A stretch of 64,000 bases of DNA. Origin: Caballeronia sp. TF1N1. Lineage in GTDB: Bacteria > Pseudomonadota > Gammaproteobacteria > Burkholderiales > Burkholderiaceae. Of the stretch, positions 34,977 through 44,158 are shown one piece after another (position 1 is the stretch's first letter; each line of letters starts with the position of its first letter). The DNA is taken from assembly GCF_022878925.1 (NCBI RefSeq), contig NZ_CP084626.1, positions 930,001 through 994,000 of the forward strand, read 5' to 3'. The notes under the pieces were generated by a model, which worked only from the letters and a program-made list of their open reading frames with translations, was not told where the DNA came from and did no database searches. Made by a program: the position numbers and the translations under genes.

Positions 34977-35031
34977 CAGGGGATTAGTCGGGATTCCCCC
35001 TGCTTGACCCGCGTTTTTCGGTCCATATACT
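34977..35031 (+). promoter_or_regulatory. Promoter of DUF3311-mctP with upstream inverted repeat
   Basis: TTGACC at 35004-35009 and TATACT at 35026-35031 (16-base spacer) make a good sigma-70 promoter, 130 bases before the ATG at 35161. Immediately upstream, CAGGGG (34977-34982) and CCCCTG (34997-35002) form an inverted repeat abutting the -35 box, a natural place for an activator site. The activator is unknown. Confidence 0.6.
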
Positions 35032-35160
35032 CCTCCTGTTATTTCGGGGCGCTTTCAGCGGCGTGCCATGCAAGATGGCAACCGGCCTTTCGAGCGAGCG
35101 ACCGACCGTCCTCGCCTGGCCGCGCCCAAAGCGAATGCTCAAAACAATAGGGAGACCGTC

Positions 35161-35418
35161 ATGGCTCACGAAGCTGCGACCGGCACAGGACAACCACGCA
35201 ACAAGCATTGGCTCTGGCTTCTGATCCTTCCGTGGATCGGCGTGGTTTGGGTGCCGTTTTACAACAAGATCGAGCCGGTTCTGTGGGGCTTTCCGTTTTT
35301 TTACTGGTATCAGTTGCTGTGGGTGCTGATCAGCGCGGTCATCACGGCCGTCGTCTATAAGAAGACCAAGGCGCTGTCCTCGGGTCGTGCCACGCCCCGA
35401 CAAGGAGCCCCGCGATGA
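35161..35418 (+). CDS. DUF3311 small membrane protein
   Basis: An 85-residue protein with two helices (WLWLLILPWIGVVWVPFY and FFYWYQLLWVLISAVITAVVY), matching DUF3311. Genes of this family routinely precede sodium:solute symporters of the MctP type and are thought to be an accessory subunit, as YhdT-like PanF partners are. An in-frame upstream extension to 35068 lacks homology; AATAGGGAG lies before the ATG. Its stop overlaps the mctP start by 4 bases. Confidence 0.85.
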   Translation: MAHEAATGTGQPRNKHWLWLLILPWIGVVWVPFYNKIEPVLWGFPFFYWYQLLWVLISAVITAVVYKKTKALSSGRATPRQGAPR

Positions 35419-36968
35419 TGAATCTCACCGCGACTTTCGTCTTCGTCCTGTTCTTCGTCGGCGTGACGATTCTCGGCTTCATCGCCGCGCACTGGCGCAA
35501 GGGCGATCTCGGCCAGCTCGACGAATGGGGCTTGGGCGGCCGGCGCTTCGGAACCGTCGTCACGTGGTTCCTGCTCGGCGGCGATCTCTACACCGCGTAC
35601 ACCTTCGTGGCCGTGCCGGCGCTCGTGTTCGGCGCGGGCGCGACGGGCTTCTTCGCGCTGCCTTACACCATCCTGATCTATCCGTTCGCCTTCGTCGTGT
35701 TTCCGAAGCTGTGGAGTATCGCGAAGCGGCACGGCTACGTAACCGCCGCCGACTTCGTGCATGCACGCTACAACAGCCGCATGCTCGCGCTGGCGATCGC
35801 CGTGACGGGTATCGTCGCGACCATGCCGTATATCGCGTTGCAACTCGTGGGCATCGAAGTGGTGATCGGCGCGCTCGGCTTTTCGACACAAGGGTTGCTC
35901 GGCGACATGCCGCTCATCATCGCGTTCGCGATTCTCGCGGCCTACACGTACACCTCGGGCCTGCGCGCGCCCGCGATGATCGCCGTGGTGAAGGACGTCC
36001 TGATCTACATCACCATCATCGCCGCGATGATCATCATTCCCGCGCAGCTCGGCGGCTTCGGGCACATCTTCGGGGTCGTGCCGCCCGCCAAGCTGCTCTT
36101 GAAGGCGCCCGATACCGCGAGCCTCAACGGCTACAGCGCGTACGCGACGCTTGCGGTGGGTTCGGCGCTCGCGCTGTTCCTGTATCCGCACTCGGTGACG
36201 GCGATTCTTTCGTCGAACTCAGGCAACACCATTCGCCGCAACATGGCACTGTTGCCCGCGTACTCGCTCGTGCTCGGGCTGCTCGCGCTGCTCGGCTACA
36301 TGGCGCTTGCCTCGGGCGTGAAGGACATGCCGGAATACGCGTCGTACTTCAAGGCCTATGGCGCGAACTTCGCCGTGCCGGCGCTCTTTCTGCATTACTT
36401 CCCGTCGTGGTTCGTGGGCGTGGCGTTCGCGGCCATCGGCATCGGCGCGCTGGTGCCCGCGGCGATCATGTCGATCGCGGCGGCCAACCTCTACACGCGC
36501 AATGTGCATCGCGAGTTCGTCAACCGGTCGATGACGCCCGAGCAGGAAACCAACGTCGCCAAGCTCGTCTCGCTGATCGTGAAAGTGGGCGCGGTGGTGT
36601 TCATTCTCGCGCTGCCGCTCACTTATGCCATCCAGTTGCAACTGCTCGGCGGCATCTGGATCATCCAGACGCTTCCCGCGCTCGTGCTCGGTCTCTATAC
36701 GCGCGTGCTGGATCATCGCGGTTTGCTGATCGGCTGGGCGGTGGGTATCGGCACGGGTACGTGGATGGCCGTGTCGCTGCAGCTCAAGGGCTCGATCTTC
36801 ACGGTGCATATGTTCGGCTACGCCGTGCCGGGCTATGCGGCGGTGTGGGCGTTGATCGTCAATCTCGTGGTGTCCATCGTCGTGAGCCTGCTGGTACGCG
36901 CGCTCGGCCTCAAACGTTCGGATGACCGTACACGTCCGGAAGATTATCTGGACATCGTGGAAGGTTGA
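35415..36968 (+). CDS. mctP: Sodium:solute symporter, MctP-type monocarboxylate permease
   Basis: A 517-residue SSS-family transporter with about 13 membrane helices. Early sequence WGLGGRRFGTVVTWFLLGGD is the family's TM1-2 region; HGYVTAADFVHARYNSRMLA and YTSGLRAPAMIAVVKDVLIY are SSS signature regions. Similarity to the MctP permease of rhizobia (lactate, pyruvate, alanine uptake) and the DUF3311 partner support the call; the substrate is inferred. The last 20 residues are cytosolic and charged. Confidence 0.85.
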   Translation: MMNLTATFVFVLFFVGVTILGFIAAHWRKGDLGQLDEWGLGGRRFGTVVTWFLLGGDLYTAYTFVAVPALVFGAGATGFFALPYTILIYPFAFVVFPKLWSIAKRHGYVTAADFVHARYNSRMLALAIAVTGIVATMPYIALQLVGIEVVIGALGFSTQGLLGDMPLIIAFAILAAYTYTSGLRAPAMIAVVKDVLIYITIIAAMIIIPAQLGGFGHIFGVVPPAKLLLKAPDTASLNGYSAYATLAVGSALALFLYPHSVTAILSSNSGNTIRRNMALLPAYSLVLGLLALLGYMALASGVKDMPEYASYFKAYGANFAVPALFLHYFPSWFVGVAFAAIGIGALVPAAIMSIAAANLYTRNVHREFVNRSMTPEQETNVAKLVSLIVKVGAVVFILALPLTYAIQLQLLGGIWIIQTLPALVLGLYTRVLDHRGLLIGWAVGIGTGTWMAVSLQLKGSIFTVHMFGYAVPGYAAVWALIVNLVVSIVVSLLVRALGLKRSDDRTRPEDYLDIVEG

Positions 36969-36998
36969 TCGCGCGATTCCTCCGCGTTTGATACCCTG

Positions 36999-37036
36999 AA
37001 CGCCCGTAACCGCCTTCCGGCTGTTGCGGGCGTTTC
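36999..37036 (+). terminator. Hairpin after mctP
   Basis: AACGCCCG (36999-37006) and CGGGCGTT (37027-37034) form an 8-bp stem with partly complementary inner sequence; the tail is only TTTC, so it may be a weak or Rho-assisted terminator. Confidence 0.5.
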
Positions 37037-37057
37037 GACTTCGGACCACGAGCGACC

Positions 37058-38146
37058 ATGCCCTTACAGACTTCCGTGTCACCCCGGCGCATGCAGGCAA
37101 GGCGGCTCATGCACGGGCTCGCTTCGCCGTATTTTCGATACCGGCATGCGAACGTGATCCACGCGGTGCGCGTCGCGCTCGGCATGGCAACCTCGTTTCT
37201 GGTGACGACCGGCATCAACGTGCCGCATGGCGTGTGGGCGTCGGTGTCGCTGCTGGTCGTGATCGGCGGCTTGCAGCACTACGGCAATATCCGCAAGAAA
37301 GCGGTCGAACGGGCACTGGGTACGGCGCTCGGCGCGGGCATCGGCCTCTTTCTAATCCTCGTGCATGCGCTGTTCGGCTCGCTCCTGCTGTTTTTCTTTC
37401 TAATGTCCCTGTTCGCGGGCGCGTGCGCCTACTACGCAATCGGCAAGGCGGGCTATGTCGCGCTGCTGACCGCGATCACAATGGTCATCGTCTCCGGTCA
37501 TGGCGATCTTTCCTTCGATGTCGGGCTGTGGCGCACGGCCAATGTGATGATCGGCATTGCCATCGCGCTGGCGTTCTCGTTCGTGCTGCCGCAGTACGCA
37601 ACGTATTCGTGGCGCTATCGGCTGGCGGACAACCTGCGCGAATGCGCGCGGCTTTACGGCACATTGCTCGATGGCAAGCCGCTGTTGCCCGAGGAAACCA
37701 CGCGGCGCTTGCTCGCGATGAGCCAGCGTCTCGTGCAGGCGCGCGGCTTGATGGAATCGGTCGCAAAGGAAACACATGTGCCAATTGCGCGGCTAGAGGA
37801 GATTCAGCGCCTGCATCGTTCGATCCTGGCGGCGCTGGAGATGCTGGCTTCGTCGGCGGTGGAGAATTTCGGCATCGACTGCACGCCGCGTGAGCAGGAG
37901 GCGCGGCACAAGCTGCTGCGCATGTCGCGCGCGCTGCGTTTCGGGCGCGTGGGTCTTTTGCACCGACGCGTGGACCTGACCGTATTCACGCCGATGCCAG
38001 GAGAAGCGAACGAAAGGGATTTATCGACGCAGGGCATGCACTGGCTCGCCATGCGTTTTGCGGAGCAGGTGGAACGCCTGCGCTTGCGACTGAGTGAGAT
38101 CGAGCGGCAGTGGAACATAGAAGGCGCACGGCCGCTCAACGATTGA
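37058..38146 (+). CDS. FUSC-family membrane protein
   Basis: A 362-residue protein. Residues about 35-175 contain six predicted helices, beginning with the FUSC hallmark AVRVALGMATSFLVTTGINV followed by PHGVWASVSLLVVIGGLQHY and GNIRKKAVERALGTALGAGI. The C-terminal half is cytosolic and helical. FUSC proteins include aromatic-acid efflux (AaeB-like) and fusaric-acid resistance components, but this one stands without AaeA or outer-membrane partners, so its substrate is unknown. Confidence 0.85.
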   Translation: MPLQTSVSPRRMQARRLMHGLASPYFRYRHANVIHAVRVALGMATSFLVTTGINVPHGVWASVSLLVVIGGLQHYGNIRKKAVERALGTALGAGIGLFLILVHALFGSLLLFFFLMSLFAGACAYYAIGKAGYVALLTAITMVIVSGHGDLSFDVGLWRTANVMIGIAIALAFSFVLPQYATYSWRYRLADNLRECARLYGTLLDGKPLLPEETTRRLLAMSQRLVQARGLMESVAKETHVPIARLEEIQRLHRSILAALEMLASSAVENFGIDCTPREQEARHKLLRMSRALRFGRVGLLHRRVDLTVFTPMPGEANERDLSTQGMHWLAMRFAEQVERLRLRLSEIERQWNIEGARPLND

Positions 38147-38180
38147 CTGTGCTCGTCTCGCGCCTTCAGTGAGTGAGCTG

Positions 38181-38615
38181 TCACGCCTGCGCGGGTGCTT
38201 CCTCGGTGGTATTGACCACGTTGATGAGCCAGGGCACGCCAAAACGATCCTTCAGCATGCCGAAGCCTGCCGTGAAGAACGTGGCCTGCCACGGGGTCAG
38301 CACTTCGCCGCCTACGACGAGCTGGTTGAACATGCGCTCGCCGGAAGCCGCGTCGTCGGCGGCGATGGACAGCGTGAAGCCCTGATAAGCCTTCGACGGC
38401 TGACCGAACTGGCCGTCCGACACCATGATGGCGTTAGGTCCCACGCTGAAGAGCGCGTGCATGACCTTGTCCTGCCATTCGGGCGGAACGCTCGCGCTGT
38501 CGGGCGTGTCGCGAAAGCGGATCAGCGCATGAATCTCCGCGCCGAGTGCGGTTTGGTAGAGAGCGAGCGCGTCCGCGCAGTCGCCGTTGAAGAACACATA
38601 AGTATCGAGTTGCAT
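38181..38615 (-). CDS. VOC-family protein, PhnB-like
   Basis: A 144-residue protein of the PhnB/3-demethylubiquinone-9 3-methyltransferase-like glyoxalase group. The sequence opens MQLDTYVFFNGDCADALALY, typical of PhnB-like proteins; MHALFSVGPNAIMVSDG and FGMLKDRFGVPWLINV complete the fold. The usual metal-ligand histidines are not obvious apart from MHA. Enzymatic role unknown. Direct repeats GGTCAA lie about 80 bases before the start. Confidence 0.85.
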   Translation of the reverse strand: MQLDTYVFFNGDCADALALYQTALGAEIHALIRFRDTPDSASVPPEWQDKVMHALFSVGPNAIMVSDGQFGQPSKAYQGFTLSIAADDAASGERMFNQLVVGGEVLTPWQATFFTAGFGMLKDRFGVPWLINVVNTTEEAPAQA

Positions 38616-38694
38616 GACTGACTTTTTAAGCTCTTACGTTTTGCCTCAGAGCCTCGCAGTCTATTGCAACGCGCGTTTATGGAAACTGGGAAAA

Positions 38695-38710
38695 GGTCAA
38701 TTTAGGTCAA
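38695..38710 (+). promoter_or_regulatory. Direct repeat upstream of the PhnB-like gene
   Basis: GGTCAA occurs at 38695-38700 and 38705-38710, exactly 10 bases apart and in an AT-rich patch. On the minus strand this reads TTGACC twice, so it may be a -35 element pair or an operator. No clean -10 box is seen. Confidence 0.35.
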
Positions 38711-38751
38711 AATAAACGGGAATAGTGCGTTTACAGAAACACTGACCCATG

Positions 38752-38790
38752 ACAACAAAATGGCGCAGTGTGAGTGCGCCATTTTGTTGT
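38752..38790. terminator. Strong bidirectional terminator after transaldolase
   Basis: A perfect 16-bp inverted repeat, ACAACAAAATGGCGCA (38752-38767) and its complement at 38775-38790, 7-base loop. The A/T outer part gives a T-tract in both directions. It lies 25 bases after the transaldolase stop on the minus strand. Confidence 0.88.
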
Positions 38791-38814
38791 ACTGCATGCG
38801 GGGAAGCGCCCGGC

Positions 38815-39768
38815 TTATTGAAGCGCGGTAATCAGCTTTTCGAGCTTTATTGCATCGGCAGCGAACGCGCGGATACCTTCCGCGAGTTTTTCGGTGGCCA
38901 TGGCGTCGTCGTTGACGAGGAAGCGGAAGGTCGGCTCATCGACGCTGATCTTCTCGACGTTCTCGTTCTTGACCGAATCCGCGGAGAGCTTGCGCTCCAC
39001 CTTCTCGTCGCTGTCGGCGAGTTTCTTCAGGAGATCGGGGCTGATGGTCAAAAGATCGCAACCCGCGAGTTCCGTGATCTGGCTCACCGTGCGGAAACTC
39101 GCGCCCATGACTTCCGTCTTGTAGCCGAACTTTTTGTAGTACGCGTAGATGCGGCGCACCGACTGCACGCCCGGATCGTTCGCGCCGCCCATTTTCGCTT
39201 CGTCCCATTCGGCGCCCGCGGACTTCTTGTACCAGTCGTAGATGCGGCCGACGAACGGCGAGATCAGTTGCGCACCGGCTTCCGCGCACGCGACGGCTTG
39301 CGCCAGCGAGAACAAGAGCGTCATGTTGCAGTGGATGCCTTCCTTTTGCAGCACCTCGGCCGCGCGGATTCCTTCCCACGTGGACGCCAGCTTGATCAGC
39401 ACGCGGTCCTTCGAGATGCCCGCTGCGTCGTACAGCTTGATGATTTCGTGTGCCTTGTCGATCGAGCCTTTGGTGTCGAACGAAAGGCGTGCGTCGACTT
39501 CGGTCGATACGCGGCCCGGAATGATCTTCAGAATCTCGGTGCCGAACGCGACGAGCAGATTGTCGATGATCTGACCCATCGGCTTGTCCTTGTGCTCCTT
39601 GACGGTCTTCTCGAGCAGCGGCTTGTAGTCGTCCTTCTGCACGGCCTTCAGGATCAGCGACGGATTGGTCGTGGCGTCCTGCGGCTTGAACGCGACGAAT
39701 TGCTGGAAGTCGCCGGTATCGGCGACGACGGTGGTGTATTGCTTGAGCTGGTCGAGAGCGGATGTCAT
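38815..39768 (-). CDS. tal: Transaldolase
   Basis: A 317-residue class I transaldolase of the pentose phosphate pathway, moving dihydroxyacetone units between sedoheptulose-7-P, glyceraldehyde-3-P, erythrose-4-P and fructose-6-P. Motifs: [33 protein letters not shown], the Schiff-base lysine K126 in [14 protein letters not shown], and [18 protein letters not shown]. The length matches TalB. The start [11 protein letters not shown] is canonical; an in-frame extension of six codons upstream is unlikely. No ribosome binding site is obvious. Confidence 0.95.
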   Translation of the reverse strand: MTSALDQLKQYTTVVADTGDFQQFVAFKPQDATTNPSLILKAVQKDDYKPLLEKTVKEHKDKPMGQIIDNLLVAFGTEILKIIPGRVSTEVDARLSFDTKGSIDKAHEIIKLYDAAGISKDRVLIKLASTWEGIRAAEVLQKEGIHCNMTLLFSLAQAVACAEAGAQLISPFVGRIYDWYKKSAGAEWDEAKMGGANDPGVQSVRRIYAYYKKFGYKTEVMGASFRTVSQITELAGCDLLTISPDLLKKLADSDEKVERKLSADSVKNENVEKISVDEPTFRFLVNDDAMATEKLAEGIRAFAADAIKLEKLITALQ

Positions 39769-39978
39769 GTCGAGTTGTCGGCGCAATGCGCCTTGTCAAT
39801 TGCGGTGGCCCGCGGTTTGCCCTTGAACGCGACGCCGCATGCGATGCTTCGGCTGCGGCGCGCCCCTGATTTCTGACTTCATCATTCTAGTCCCGCGCAC
39901 GGGTTTCACGCTTGAAAGCGCGCACGCGGCATGCCCGGCTTCGACCGGAGCTGCACGGCGCGGTTCCTTACAGCGCGG

Positions 39979-40224
39979 TCACTCGATGCTGTACGCCAGC
40001 TCGTGCCAGCGCCGCACCGTGCCTGAACCGATCTGCCCGCGTGGAAAGCGCATGGCGCGTACTTCCTTGAGGGCGCGCGCGTCCTTGGTCGTATCGCCGC
40101 AACTTTTTTTGAGCACGACATCCTGGACGGTGCCGGTGTCGTCGAGCAGGACGCGAACGATCGTCTTGCGCTTTGTCGCGCCGGCGGAGATGCCGCGCGC
40201 CAGTAATTTGTCGATCAGAGACAT
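39979..40224 (-). CDS. Small TonB C-terminal-domain-like protein
   Basis: An 81-residue protein resembling the TonB C-terminal domain: RKTIVRVLLDDTGTVQDVVL then KKSCGDTTKDARALKEVRAM and RFPRGQIGSGTVRRW. The pattern V-x-V-x-L-D-x-x-G-x-V plus a rising AMRFP is typical. It has no N-terminal anchor or proline-rich region, so it is not a working TonB; longer in-frame starts (to 40308) add no hydrophobic anchor. It sits downstream of the BenE gene on the same strand. Function unknown. Confidence 0.6.
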   Translation of the reverse strand: MSLIDKLLARGISAGATKRKTIVRVLLDDTGTVQDVVLKKSCGDTTKDARALKEVRAMRFPRGQIGSGTVRRWHELAYSIE

Positions 40225-40285
40225 GACGGTGATGCAGAAGTAGTTGCAATGTCTCGGCCAGATAATGCCGGCCGATACCGTCATT

Positions 40286-41488
40286 TTAGGCGCTCGGCCG
40301 GCGCGCATTAAGGATCAGATGCGTCACGACGCCCGCGATTAAACCCCAGAATGCGGAGCCGATCGACAGCAGGGTCAGCCCGGAAACCGTCACCATGAAC
40401 GTGACGAGCGCCGGCTCGCGCTGGCGCACGTCGTGCATGGCGTTGGCGAGCCCGCTCATGATCGAACCGAAAAGCGCGAGCGCCGCGACCGAAACGACCA
40501 GCGCTTTCGGGAACGCCGCGAACAGCGCCGCGATGGTCGCACCGAACGTGCCCGCGACGAGATAGAAGACGCCGCACCAGACCGCCGCCGTATAACGCTT
40601 GTCGCGATTTTCATGCGCTTCGCGGCCGGTGCAGATAGCGGCTGTGATCGCCGCGAGATTGACGCCGTGCGAGCCGAACGGCGCGAGCAGCAAGGAAGCG
40701 ATGCCGGTGGTCGAAATGAGCGGCGCGGAAGGCGTGTCGTAGCCGTCGGCGCGCAAGACGGCGATGCCCGGCACGTTTTGCGAGGCCATCGCCACGATGA
40801 AGAGCGGAATGCCGATGCTCACGATTGCCGAGACGGAGAACGACGGCATCGTGAAAACGGGGTGTGCGAGCGCCACATGGAAGCGCGAAAAGTCGAGCAG
40901 TCCGAGCGAACCCGCGACGGCGATTCCGGCGATGAGCGTCGCCGGAATGGCGTAACGCGGCGCCAGGCGCTTGGCGATGAGGTACGTGAAGAACATCACC
41001 AGCACGAGCGCCGTCTGCATTTGCGCCGCTCGAAAAATCTCGATGCCGATTTCGAACAGAATGCCCGCAAGCAAGGCTGCGGCGATGCCCGACGGAATGC
41101 GCTTCATGAGCGTGTCGAACCAGCCCGTCACGCCGACCGCGGTCAGGAGCACCGCGCACACGATGAACGCCCCGATCGCCTCGCCATACGCCACGTTCGG
41201 CAGCGACGAGATGAGCAAGGCCGCGCCCGGCGTCGACCACGCGACGACGATAGGCGCGCGATAGCGCAGCGACAAGCCGATCGTGCACAGCGCCATGCCG
41301 ATGGAAAGCGCCCAGATCCACGACGAAATCTGCGCGTCCGACAGATGCGCGGCCTGGCCTGCCTGGAACATCAGCACGAGCGAACTGGTGTAGCCGGTCA
41401 TCATCGCGACGAAGCCGGCGACGATGGCGGAAAGGGAGGTATCGGCAAGCGGGCGAAGCGGGGCGGGCGTGGAGGAAGAGACGTTCAT
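40286..41488 (-). CDS. BenE-family benzoate/H+ symporter-like protein
   Basis: A 400-residue transporter with about 12 helices. Family signature regions are AIVAGFVAMMTGYTSSLVLM, VAWSTPGAALLISSLPNVAY and MASQNVPGIAVLRADGYDTP with LLLAPFGSHGVNLAAITAAI. BenE proteins take up benzoate, yet no benABCD or catechol genes are in the window, so the substrate is uncertain. The ATG at 41488 is preferred to an upstream extension inside the preceding gene. It follows the vWA gene by 13 bases and may be the fourth gene of the MoxR operon. Confidence 0.87.
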   Translation of the reverse strand: MNVSSSTPAPLRPLADTSLSAIVAGFVAMMTGYTSSLVLMFQAGQAAHLSDAQISSWIWALSIGMALCTIGLSLRYRAPIVVAWSTPGAALLISSLPNVAYGEAIGAFIVCAVLLTAVGVTGWFDTLMKRIPSGIAAALLAGILFEIGIEIFRAAQMQTALVLVMFFTYLIAKRLAPRYAIPATLIAGIAVAGSLGLLDFSRFHVALAHPVFTMPSFSVSAIVSIGIPLFIVAMASQNVPGIAVLRADGYDTPSAPLISTTGIASLLLAPFGSHGVNLAAITAAICTGREAHENRDKRYTAAVWCGVFYLVAGTFGATIAALFAAFPKALVVSVAALALFGSIMSGLANAMHDVRQREPALVTFMVTVSGLTLLSIGSAFWGLIAGVVTHLILNARRPSA

Positions 41489-41501
41489 GCGTGGTGGATG
41501 G

Positions 41502-42677
41502 TTATTTGGACAGCGCGCGCATCGCGCTTTCAAGGCCTGCCATGGTGAGCGCGTACATGCGGTTGCCGAGGACATGGCGGATCGCGGAAACGGACTGGCG
41601 ATATTCCCACAGCCGCTCGGGCTCCGGGTTCAGCCACGCATGATGCGGGAACTGATCGGCAAGACGCCGCAGCCACACCGCGCCGGCTTCGGCGTTGTTG
41701 TATTCGACCGAGCCGCCCGGTTGCAGCACTTCGTAGGGACTCATGGTGGCGTCGCCGACGAAGATCAGCTTGTAGTCCGGCGTGAACTTGTGCAGCACGT
41801 CGAAGGTCGGCGTGCGTTCGGCATGCCGGCGCCGATTGTTCTTCCACAGATAGTCGTACACACAGTTGTGGAAGTAAAAGAACTCGAGATGCTTGAACTC
41901 GGCCTTCGCCGCCGAAAAAAGCTCTTCGACGCGCTTGATGTGATCGTCCATGGAGCCGCCGACATCGAGCAGCATCAGCACTTTCACTTTGTTGTGGCGC
42001 TCCGGCACCATCTTCAAATCGAGCCAACCGGCGTTGGCTGCCGTGCTGCGAATGGTGTCGGGCAAATCGAGTTCGTCCGCCGCGCCTTCGCGCGCGAAGC
42101 GGCGCAAGCGTCGCAAGGCGACCTTGATGTTGCGCGTGCCGATTTCCACCTGATCGTCGTAATCGGCATAGGCGCGCTCGTTCCACACCTTGACGGCGCT
42201 GCGCTCGCCGGGCGAATCGCCGCCAATGCGGATGCCTTCCGGGTTGTATCCGCCATGTCCGAATGGCGACGTGCCGCCCGTGCCGATCCACTTGTTGCCG
42301 CCTTCGTGGCGGTCCTTTTGCTCGTCGAGCAGTTCCTTCAGGCGCTCCATTAGCTTGTCGATACCGCCCATTGCCTCGATGCGCTTTTTCTCTTCCGGCG
42401 TGAAGTCGCGTTCGAGCCGCTTCTTGAGCCAGTCGAGCGGAACCTCGAAGGCTTCGTCGGGCAATTCGGTGATGCCATGAAAGTACGCGCCGAACGCGCG
42501 GTCGAACTTGTCGAAGTACTTCTCGTCCTTGACGAGCGCCATGCGCGCGAGGAAATAGAACTCGTCGAGCGAGGGCGAGATGACCTGGGCCTTCAGCGCT
42601 TCGAGCAAGGTCAGGTATTCCTTGACCGAGACGGGCAGCTTCGCGTCGCGCAGCGAGTAGAAAAAGTCGATCAGCAT
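41502..42677 (-). CDS. CoxE-like vWA domain protein
   Basis: A 391-residue cytoplasmic vWA protein of the CoxE/YehP-like type. An N-terminal helical region (MLIDFFYSLRDAKLPVSVKE) and a glycine-rich spacer (WIGTGGTSPFGHGGYNPEG) precede the vWA domain, whose metal site is VLMLLDVGGSMDDHI. The DVGGS form has glycine where DxSxS has the first serine. KLIFVGDATMSPYEV is another vWA strand. Its genetic partner is the MoxR ATPase two genes upstream. CoxE/CoxD pairs mature the Mo/Cu site of CO dehydrogenase, but no such enzyme is nearby, so the client is unknown. Confidence 0.88.
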   Translation of the reverse strand: MLIDFFYSLRDAKLPVSVKEYLTLLEALKAQVISPSLDEFYFLARMALVKDEKYFDKFDRAFGAYFHGITELPDEAFEVPLDWLKKRLERDFTPEEKKRIEAMGGIDKLMERLKELLDEQKDRHEGGNKWIGTGGTSPFGHGGYNPEGIRIGGDSPGERSAVKVWNERAYADYDDQVEIGTRNIKVALRRLRRFAREGAADELDLPDTIRSTAANAGWLDLKMVPERHNKVKVLMLLDVGGSMDDHIKRVEELFSAAKAEFKHLEFFYFHNCVYDYLWKNNRRRHAERTPTFDVLHKFTPDYKLIFVGDATMSPYEVLQPGGSVEYNNAEAGAVWLRRLADQFPHHAWLNPEPERLWEYRQSVSAIRHVLGNRMYALTMAGLESAMRALSK

Positions 42678-42702
42678 GGCGCGCTCTCCATAGCGAGGTG
42701 AA

Positions 42703-43293
42703 TCAGCGGTCGAGCCGATACTTCAGATGCGCGCGCACCGCGGGCCATTCCGACTGAATGATCGAGAACACGACGGTATCGCGCAACACGCCGTCGCGTC
42801 CTATCTGATGGTTGCGCAGAATGCCGTCCTGCTTCGCGCCAAGCCCCGCAATGGCTGCACGCGAGCGGTGATTCATGAAATGCGTGCGGAACTCGACGGC
42901 GATCGCATCGAGCCTTTCGAAGGCATGCGTGAGCAGGAGCAGCTTGGCTTCGGTGTTGAGCGCGGTGCGCTGCACGCGCTTTGCATACCACGTATGGCCG
43001 ATTTCCAGCCGCCGATGCGTTTCGTCGACCGCGAAATAGCGCGTGGAACCGACGACATCGCCGGTCTTCGCATCGATCACCGCGAAGGGATGCGCGCCAA
43101 GACGGTCGCGCATGTCGAGCGCCGTGTCGATATATGCGCGCGTCTTGTCGGGCGAGGGCACGAAGGTGTACCAGAGTTTCCACAACTCGCCGTCGGAAGC
43201 AGCGGCCGTGAGCGCGGCTTCATGTTCGACGGTGAGCGGCACGAGCTTGACGTGCTCGCCTTCGAGCGTGACGGGTTCGATCCAGCGGCTCAT
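42703..43293 (-). CDS. GNAT-family N-acetyltransferase (RimJ-like)
   Basis: A 196-residue acetyltransferase: HVKLVPLTVEHEAALTAAAS, PFAVIDAKTGDVVGSTRYFA, RLEIGHTWYAKRVQRTALNT and KLLLLTHAFERLDAIAVEFR are the RimJ/RimL-like pattern. The acetyl-CoA pyrophosphate loop is the variant YAKRVQRTALN rather than Q/RxxGxG/A. It lies between MoxR and vWA genes with gaps of 22 and 25 bases, in the same operon. A role in modifying a MoxR-vWA client is possible but unsupported; accidental linkage is the alternative. Confidence 0.86.
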   Translation of the reverse strand: MSRWIEPVTLEGEHVKLVPLTVEHEAALTAAASDGELWKLWYTFVPSPDKTRAYIDTALDMRDRLGAHPFAVIDAKTGDVVGSTRYFAVDETHRRLEIGHTWYAKRVQRTALNTEAKLLLLTHAFERLDAIAVEFRTHFMNHRSRAAIAGLGAKQDGILRNHQIGRDGVLRDTVVFSIIQSEWPAVRAHLKYRLDR

Positions 43294-43315
43294 GCGTGCT
43301 TTTTCCAAGACTTGG

Positions 43316-44158
43316 TTAGCGGTTGTTGCGGTTCATGAACAGAAGCCGCTCGAATAGCGCGACGTCCTGTTCGTTCTTCAGAAGCGCGCCGTGCAGCGGC
43401 GGCACGATCTGCTTTTGATCAGTCGAGCGCAGCGCTTCAGGCGGGATGTCGTCGGCGAGAAGCAGCTTCAGCCAGTCGAGCAGCTCGGAGGTGGACGGCT
43501 TTTTCTTCAGGCCCGACACGTTGCGCAGTTCGAAGAAACTCTGCATCGCGGCGGCGAGCAACTCCTGCTTGATGTCCGGGTAATGCACTTCGACGATTTC
43601 TTTCATCGTCTGCGCATCCGGGAACTTGATGTAGTGGAAGAAGCAGCGGCGCAGGAACGCGTCGGGCAGTTCCTTCTCATTGTTCGACGTGATGATGACG
43701 AGCGGCCGATGCCGCGCCTTCACGAGTTCCCGCGTCTCGTAGACATAGAACTCCATGCGGTCGAGTTCGCGCAGCAGGTCGTTCGGAAACTCGATATCGG
43801 CCTTGTCGATCTCATCAATCAGGAGCACCGTCTGTCGATCCGCTTCGAAGGCCTGCCACAGCACGCCCTTGACGATGTAGTTGCGGATGTCCTTCACGCG
43901 CTCGTCGCCGAGTTGCGAGTCGCGCAGGCGCGAGACGGCGTCGTATTCGTAGAGGCCTTGCTGGGCCTTGGTGGTCGACTTGATATGCCATTGCAGGAGC
44001 GGCATGCCGAGCGCGCTTGCCACTTCCTCGGCAAGCATGGTCTTGCCGGTGCCGGGTTCACCCTTGATGAGGAGCGGGCGTTGCAGCGTCACCGCGGCGT
44101 TCACCGCGAGTTTGAGGTCGTCGGTCGCGACGTATTGCGATGAGCCTTCGAAACGCAT
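43316..44158 (-). CDS. MoxR family AAA+ ATPase (second copy, different subfamily)
   Basis: A 280-residue ATPase with classical Walker A GEPGTGKTML, Walker B VLLIDEIDKADIEF and sensor/arginine-finger region LVIITSNNEKELPDAFLRRC. It differs from the first MoxR of the window, whose P-loop reads GLAKT; this one is the CoxD/APE2220-like class that pairs with CoxE-type vWA proteins. It starts an operon with the GNAT, vWA and possibly BenE genes. Confidence 0.9.
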   Translation of the reverse strand: MRFEGSSQYVATDDLKLAVNAAVTLQRPLLIKGEPGTGKTMLAEEVASALGMPLLQWHIKSTTKAQQGLYEYDAVSRLRDSQLGDERVKDIRNYIVKGVLWQAFEADRQTVLLIDEIDKADIEFPNDLLRELDRMEFYVYETRELVKARHRPLVIITSNNEKELPDAFLRRCFFHYIKFPDAQTMKEIVEVHYPDIKQELLAAAMQSFFELRNVSGLKKKPSTSELLDWLKLLLADDIPPEALRSTDQKQIVPPLHGALLKNEQDVALFERLLFMNRNNR

